DNA of 18,047 nucleotides from Rhodobacteraceae bacterium UBA996 (GTDB lineage: Bacteria > Pseudomonadota > Alphaproteobacteria > Rhodobacterales > Rhodobacteraceae): positions 1-18,047 of the forward strand of contig DBBA01000052.1 of NCBI GenBank assembly GCA_002291955.1. Direction: 5' to 3'. This document shows, piece after piece, positions 14,220 through 18,047 of this stretch (its first letter is position 1; the number at the start of each line of letters is the position of its first letter). The notes under the pieces are model-generated. The model did no database searches. It saw only the letters and a program-made list of their open reading frames with translations, and was not told where the DNA came from. The translations under genes were made by a program, and so were the position numbers.

Positions 14220-15236
14220 TCAGCGTCTTGCGGGGGGGCGCGGGCGGCTGGCGCGGATCAGCTTGAACGGGCCGCGGTGCCCGGGGTCGAGGTCGGCCAC
14301 CTCGGCAAAGGCCTCGGCCAGTGCCGCTTCGTAGGGCAGATGCCGGTTGGCCACAAGGAAAAGCGCCCCGGACGGCCGCAGGAGCCGTGCCGCCGCCCGG
14401 ATGAAGGCGCGGCCGAGATCGGGGTCGGTGGTGCGCCCGCGGTGGAAGGGGGGGTTGGTCACGACCGCGTCGAAGCCCTGCGCGTCGGCGAACCGCGTCG
14501 CGTCGGCCCAGTGAAACCGCGCCCGCGGGTCGTGGGCCAGCCCGAGGCGCGCCAGGTCGAGCACGGCGTGGTCGGCCTCGACAAGGTGCAGTTCGGTCAC
14601 CTCGGGGCGGGTCAGGATGGCGCGGGACAGGTAGCCCCAGCCTGCGCCCAGGTCGGCCACCCGGCCCGACAGGCGCGCCGGAAGCGCTGAGGCGAGGGCG
14701 ACCGAGGCGGGATCGGGGCCGTCGGCAGAGAAGGCCCCGGCGGCGGTCAGCAGTCCGTCGCCGACCGCGACGGGTTGCCCGGCAGCTTCCCAGGCTGTCC
14801 AGTCGGCGCCGGGATCCGGGGCCAGCGTGAAGGTCTTGCCATGCGCCTTGGACAGCACCTCGCCCACCCGGCCCCGGGTCCGCAGGTCGCGCAGCATCGC
14901 GTCGATGCCGTCGGTCTTCTGCCCGTCCACCACCACCGGTCCGCCCGCGGCCAGCCGGACCGCGCGGGCGACGGCCATGCGGGCAGCGGCGCGGGAGCGC
15001 GGCAGGAACACCACGGCGCCGGTGAACCGGTCGTCCGGGACCAGGGGCGTGACGGCGAAGCCCGCTGCGGCCAGCGCGTCATGGTCCGGGCGGACCGGTT
15101 GCACGGCCCGCAGCCGGTCGCGCGGAAGGGCGGCCAGCGCCCCGGGGTCGACCGGGTTCAGGAGAAGGATCACCCCCTCGGGCGGCAGGAGCGCCGCGCC
15201 GGAGGCGAGCGCGGCGGACAGTCGGTCGGTCGGCAT
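14220..15236 (-). CDS. Class I SAM-dependent methyltransferase, RsmC-like
   Basis: 338 aa (E. coli RsmC 343). The layout fits RsmC, which methylates G1207 of 16S rRNA at N2: a degenerate N-terminal methyltransferase-like half (about 1-165) and an active C-terminal half. The SAM motif is DLGAGWGYLS (195-204), the acidic end of the next strand is LVEAD (218-222), and the catalytic NPPFH (261-265) is typical of N2-guanine methyltransferases. The start at ATG 15236 is chosen from context, 16 bases after the clpS stop; there is no strong ribosome site, and the frame is open to a TTG at 15302 inside clpS, so the start is less sure. Translation may be coupled to clpS. A 12-base palindrome GGGCGCGCGCCC (15242-15253) lies just upstream. 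Confidence 0.88.
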   Translation of the reverse strand: MPTDRLSAALASGAALLPPEGVILLLNPVDPGALAALPRDRLRAVQPVRPDHDALAAAGFAVTPLVPDDRFTGAVVFLPRSRAAARMAVARAVRLAAGGPVVVDGQKTDGIDAMLRDLRTRGRVGEVLSKAHGKTFTLAPDPGADWTAWEAAGQPVAVGDGLLTAAGAFSADGPDPASVALASALPARLSGRVADLGAGWGYLSRAILTRPEVTELHLVEADHAVLDLARLGLAHDPRARFHWADATRFADAQGFDAVVTNPPFHRGRTTDPDLGRAFIRAAARLLRPSGALFLVANRHLPYEAALAEAFAEVADLDPGHRGPFKLIRASRPRPPARR

Positions 15237-15252
15237 GGGCAGGGCGCGCGCC

Positions 15253-15576
15253 CTATTCCTTTTCCATCGTGCACTGCAGCGGATGCTGGTGCCGCCGGGC
15301 AAAGTCCATGACCTGTCCGACCTTCGTCTCGGCCACCTCGTAGGAGAACACGCCGACGACCGCGACGCCCTTCTTGTGGACGGTCAGCATCAGTTCGAAG
15401 GCCTGTGCGTGGCTGAGGCCGAAGAAGCGTTCGAGCACGTGAACGACGAACTCCATCGGGGTGTAGTCATCGTTCAGCAGCAGCACCTTGTAGAGCGGCG
15501 GGCGCTTGGTCCGGGTCTTGGTTTCCAGGACCACGCCCGTGCCGGAACCGCCCGGCCCGGGGGGGTCGGCCATCAT
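15253..15576 (-). CDS. clpS: ATP-dependent Clp protease adaptor ClpS
   Basis: 107 aa from ATG 15576 (E. coli 106). It delivers N-degron proteins to ClpAP. The N-degron pocket residues line up one for one with E. coli: Asn35, Asp36, Asp37, Thr39, Met41, Met63, His67. The core reads YKVLLLNDDYTPMEFVV (29-45). The N-terminal tail (1-25) is Gly/Pro-rich and disordered, as expected for the part that enters ClpA. The start is uncertain: ATG at 15576 or 15573, or TTG 15603 giving 116 aa; none has a clear ribosome site. It is first in a cluster with the RsmC-like and SDR genes and is divergent from the HAD gene. clpA itself is not in the window. Confidence 0.95.
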   Translation of the reverse strand: MMADPPGPGGSGTGVVLETKTRTKRPPLYKVLLLNDDYTPMEFVVHVLERFFGLSHAQAFELMLTVHKKGVAVVGVFSYEVAETKVGQVMDFARRHQHPLQCTMEKE

Positions 15577-15643
15577 GCGCGGCGGGGTGTCGGACGCGAT
15601 CAAGGCGCGATGCTCGTGTTGCAGGCGGGGGTTGTGTGCCGTG

Positions 15644-15672
15644 TATATATATTCCGCAGGGTCCCGGTGAAA
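15644..15672 (-). promoter_or_regulatory. Predicted clpS promoter within a TATATATAT island
   Basis: Minus strand: -35 TTTCAC (15672-15667), 17-base spacer, -10 TATATA (15649-15644). The nine-base TATATATAT (15644-15652) is the most AT-rich spot of the surrounding sequence. In the other direction TTGCAG (15619-15624), 17 bases, TGTATA (15642-15647) could drive the HAD gene from the same island. Confidence 0.5.
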
Positions 15673-15697
15673 AGACCCGAACGGTCAGGAGCGCAGA

Positions 15698-16396
15698 TTG
15701 GACACGCCGGGAATGGTCGCCTTCGACGCGGATGACACGCTGTGGCACAACGAGCGGGCGTTCCGCATGACGCAGGGGCGGTTTGCCGAGTTGCTGGCCG
15801 ACCACGGGCCGCCCGAGGCGCTGATGGACCGGCTCATGGCGGCCGAGCGGCGCAACCTGGGCCGCTACGGGTTCGGGGTGAAGGGGTTCGTGCTGTCGAT
15901 GATCGAGACGGCGGTGGATGTGGCGGGCGACCGGCTGCCCCCGCGTGTGGTGCGCGAGCTGATCGCCTGCGGGCACGAGATGCTGGCCCATCCGATCGAC
16001 CTTTTGCCCCATGCGGCCGAAACGGTGGCGGCCGTGGTCGGGGCGGGGCACCGGGTGGCGCTGATCACCAAGGGCGATCTGGTGGACCAGGAGCGCAAGC
16101 TGGCGCAGTCCGGGCTGGGCGAGATGTTCGACGCGGTCGAGATCGTGTCGGACAAGACGCCCGGCGCCTATCGCGCGGTGTTTGCGCGGCTGGGGGCCTC
16201 GGCCGCACATGCGGTGATGGTCGGCAATTCGTTGCGGTCGGACGTGCTGCCGGTGCTGGAGATCGGCGGCTGGGGGGTGCACGTGCCGCACGACCTGACC
16301 TGGGAATACGAACGGGCCGAGGCGCCCGAGGCCCATCCTCGGTTCCGACAGATACCACATCTGGGCGAGTTGCCCGCGCTTCTTACCACAATTTGA
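15698..16396 (+). CDS. HAD-superfamily hydrolase (probable phosphatase)
   Basis: 232 aa. All four HAD motifs are present: motif I FDADDTLW (9-16) with nucleophile Asp10 and acid Asp12; motif II Thr124 in LITKGD; motif III Lys153 in SDKTP; motif IV GNSLRSDVLP (176-185) with the metal-binding Asp182. The helical cap lies between motifs I and II (about 20-100), placing it in subfamily I, usually small-molecule phosphatases. The substrate is unknown. The start is probably TTG 15698, because AGGAG lies six bases upstream (15687-15691); the first in-frame ATG (15713) is too far from that site. It is divergent from clpS and followed after 150 bases by the carboxypeptidase gene. Confidence 0.92.
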   Translation: MDTPGMVAFDADDTLWHNERAFRMTQGRFAELLADHGPPEALMDRLMAAERRNLGRYGFGVKGFVLSMIETAVDVAGDRLPPRVVRELIACGHEMLAHPIDLLPHAAETVAAVVGAGHRVALITKGDLVDQERKLAQSGLGEMFDAVEIVSDKTPGAYRAVFARLGASAAHAVMVGNSLRSDVLPVLEIGGWGVHVPHDLTWEYERAEAPEAHPRFRQIPHLGELPALLTTI

Positions 16397-16418
16397 CGGC
16401 GGGCACCCGGGCGGTGCT

Positions 16419-16443
16419 GATCCGCCACAGCGCGGATCGCGCT
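16419..16443 (+). terminator. Hairpin after the HAD gene
   Basis: GATCCGC (16419-16425) pairs with GCGGATC (16432-16438), loop of six. A competing stem AGCGCG (16429-16434) / CGCGCT (16438-16443) with loop GAT is followed by GATCTTT. Either may end HAD transcription before the carboxypeptidase promoter. Confidence 0.4.
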
Positions 16444-16455
16444 GATCTTTCAGGT

Positions 16456-16484
16456 TTTCCCGCCGGACCCGCCCGTGGTATCCT
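16456..16484 (+). promoter_or_regulatory. Predicted promoter of the carboxypeptidase gene
   Basis: -35 TTTCCC (16456-16461), 17-base spacer, -10 TATCCT (16479-16484), giving a leader of about 55 bases. Confidence 0.35.
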
Positions 16485-16546
16485 GCGGGGAATCTGGGCG
16501 ATACGACCCGGGAACCGAGGCAGAGATACAGGACAAGGGGCGCGAC

Positions 16547-18047
16547 GTGGTTGCACGTCTCGGGCGTTGGGCATTTCCTGCCCTGATCATGGGCATGGCC
16601 TGTCTGGTGGTGCTGCTGCCGGCCGTGGTCCGGGCGGCCCCCTTTGCCGCGATGGTGATGGACGCGCGCACCGGCGAGGTGTTGCAGTCCACCAACGCCG
16701 ACACGCGGCTGCACCCGGCGTCGCTGACCAAGATGATGACGCTCTACATCGCGTTCGAGGCGGTGAAGCGCGGCGAGATCACGCTCGACACGATGGTGAC
16801 GGTGTCGGCGAATGCGGCGCGGGAACCGCCGTCGCGGCTGGGGCTGCGGGCGGGGCAGCGGATCGCGCTGCGCCACCTGATCCGCGCCGCCGCGCTGCGG
16901 TCGGCGAATGACGCCGCGACCGCCATCGGCGAGGCGATCGAGGGCGGCGAGGCGGCGTTTGCCCGGCGGATGAACCGGACGGCGCAGGCGCTGGGGATGA
17001 CCCGGACGACGTTCCGCAACATGCACGGGCTGACCGCCGACGGCCACCTGTCCACGGCGCGCGACATGACGATCCTTGGCCGTCGCCTGCTGTTCGACCA
17101 TCCCGAATACTACAACATCTTCTCGCGCCGGACGGCCGATGCCGGGATCGCGCAGGTCGCGAACACGAATCGGCGGTTCCTGGACAGCTATCCGGGTGCC
17201 GACGGCATCAAGACCGGCTTCACCATCGCCGCGGGCTACAACCTGACCGCGTCGGCCCAGCGCGGGAACAAGCGGATCATCGTGACCGTGTTCGGGGGCA
17301 CGTCGACCGCGCAGCGCAATGCCCGGGTGTCGGAATTGATGGATGCGGGGTTCCGCGCGGCCCCGAACCGTGCGCGGACCGTGCCGCCGCCGACCCCGGA
17401 CTATTCGGTGGCCGAGGATGAGGTGCTGATGTCGGCGGCAGGCGCGGAGTCGGCGCCGGCGGGCCGCACGCTGCGGCTTGTGCGTGCTGTCGCGCAAAGC
17501 CCGCGCCCGCCCGCGCGGCCTGGCGCGGCCACTGCTCCGGCGGCGACCGAGCCGCTGGTTGCCGCCCTGCAACCGGCCATCGCCACGGCCCTGGCCGAGG
17601 CGACGGCAGAGGTGCCCGAGGTGGCGCCTGCCGACCCCGTGCTTGCCGAGACCATCCCGGCCGCGACCGACGACGCGATCGCGCTGGCGCTGGCCGAAGC
17701 GCTGGCCCAGCCGACCGATGCGCTGGCCGATGCCGACAGCGTCGCCGCGGACACGGGACAGCCTGAGGCGGGGCCGCAGGACAGCGCGCCGACCACCGAG
17801 GTGCTGGTTGCCGCCCTGCCCGGGGCGCCGCCGGATGCCGCGGCGCAAGCCGCGGAATCGGGCGAGACAGGCCTGGGGTTCATCGACCTTGCAGCGCTGT
17901 CGGACGCGGCGACGACACTGCCGGTGCAGGACCAGACCGGGCAGCCCGAGACCGCGGACAGCGGCATCTTCCTGGCATCGGTCCGCCCCGATGCGGTGAT
18001 CCCGCCCGTCCCCGAGACCGAGGTAGTGACGCGCCTGTCGACCTCGG
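16547..18047 (+). CDS. D-alanyl-D-alanine carboxypeptidase (PBP5/6-type), 3' end outside window
   Basis: At least 500 aa and still open at the window edge. Residues 1-30 form a signal peptide (Arg4, Arg7, then a hydrophobic run; likely cut after VVRA). The S11 peptidase domain (about 31-270) has all three penicillin-binding motifs: Ser59-L-T-Lys62, Ser119-A-Asn121 and Lys222-Thr-Gly. It acts in the periplasm, removing the terminal D-Ala of peptidoglycan stem peptides. Instead of a compact PBP5 C-terminal domain, a 225-residue or longer tail follows, rich in Ala, Pro, Asp and Glu and probably disordered; a cell-wall-binding domain such as SPOR may lie beyond the window, but this is a guess. 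The start is GTG 16547 with AAGGGG six bases upstream; ATG 16589 would cut off the positive N-region. Confidence 0.93.
   Translation, partial: MVARLGRWAFPALIMGMACLVVLLPAVVRAAPFAAMVMDARTGEVLQSTNADTRLHPASLTKMMTLYIAFEAVKRGEITLDTMVTVSANAAREPPSRLGLRAGQRIALRHLIRAAALRSANDAATAIGEAIEGGEAAFARRMNRTAQALGMTRTTFRNMHGLTADGHLSTARDMTILGRRLLFDHPEYYNIFSRRTADAGIAQVANTNRRFLDSYPGADGIKTGFTIAAGYNLTASAQRGNKRIIVTVFGGTSTAQRNARVSELMDAGFRAAPNRARTVPPPTPDYSVAEDEVLMSAAGAESAPAGRTLRLVRAVAQSPRPPARPGAATAPAATEPLVAALQPAIATALAEATAEVPEVAPADPVLAETIPAATDDAIALALAEALAQPTDALADADSVAADTGQPEAGPQDSAPTTEVLVAALPGAPPDAAAQAAESGETGLGFIDLAALSDAATTLPVQDQTGQPETADSGIFLASVRPDAVIPPVPETEVVTRLSTS
17555..17819 (+). repeat. 16-base direct repeat in the carboxypeptidase tail
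   Basis: CTGGTTGCCGCCCTGC occurs at 17555-17570 and 17804-17819, in the same frame, encoding LVAAL after a T-E-x context. It suggests that the low-complexity tail grew partly by internal duplication. Confidence 0.6.

Noticed and set aside
15242..15253. Palindrome GGGCGCGCGCCC before the methyltransferase start as a terminator or operator
   Set aside because: Fully self-complementary without a loop, overlaps the clpS stop, and alternating GC runs are common at this base composition.
15467..17848. 793-codon minus-strand frame across the HAD and carboxypeptidase genes
   Set aside because: Low-complexity Arg/Gly/His-rich shadow of two well-supported plus-strand genes; its only domain-like part is the mirror of those genes and a frame-shifted clpS edge.
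1..18047. CRISPR arrays, tRNA or rRNA genes, insertion sequences, prophage or att sites
   Set aside because: None seen: no regularly spaced repeats, no cloverleaf or rRNA segments recognised, no transposase or integrase frames, and base use is even across the window.

Overview
The window looks like ordinary chromosome from a high-GC alphaproteobacterium, most probably Rhodobacterales (Roseobacteraceae/Paracoccaceae). The clues are the strong GC bias at third codon positions, the protein flavour of the recognisable genes (a WHG-type TetR regulator, a DMGDH-type GcvT oxidoreductase, HemF, ClpS, an SDR of a type I associate with roseobacters), and two copies of an intergenic repeat (core CCAAATACC plus a GC-rich hairpin) that I recall from that order. 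These assignments come from reading the sequence; no database search was run.

Layout. 1-1689 (+): a TetR-family regulator, then methylthioadenosine phosphorylase. 1761-3471 (-): two alpha/beta hydrolases. The first has lost its catalytic Ser and His; the second keeps the full triad. 3628-6103 (+): thrS and a cold-shock protein, separated by a 304-base gap with structured RNA near the cold-shock start. 6176-9208 (-): a small exported protein of unknown function and a dimethylglycine/sarcosine dehydrogenase-type flavoenzyme. 9429-11109 (+): panC-panB, divergent from the flavoenzyme. 11117-12639 (-): hemF overlapping a LysE/RhtB exporter gene. 12913-13308 (+): a small cysteine-rich lipoprotein. 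13383-15576 (-): a tight clpS - rsmC-like methyltransferase - SDR cluster. 15698-end (+): a HAD phosphatase and a D-Ala-D-Ala carboxypeptidase that runs off the window with a long Ala/Pro/acidic tail.

How the genes work together. Most are housekeeping: methionine/purine salvage, threonyl-tRNA charging, pantothenate (CoA) synthesis, haem synthesis, N-end-rule adaptor, rRNA methylation, peptidoglycan trimming. One plausible functional link is that the DMGDH-type enzyme should release 5,10-methylene-tetrahydrofolate, which is the one-carbon donor used by PanB, encoded across the shared intergenic region. I see no phage, insertion sequence, CRISPR array, tRNA or rRNA. I do not see a convincing new multi-gene system. 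The best leads are two apparent pseudoenzymes, the intergenic repeat pair, a perfect DnaA box lying on a predicted promoter, and a TATATATAT island between clpS and the HAD gene.
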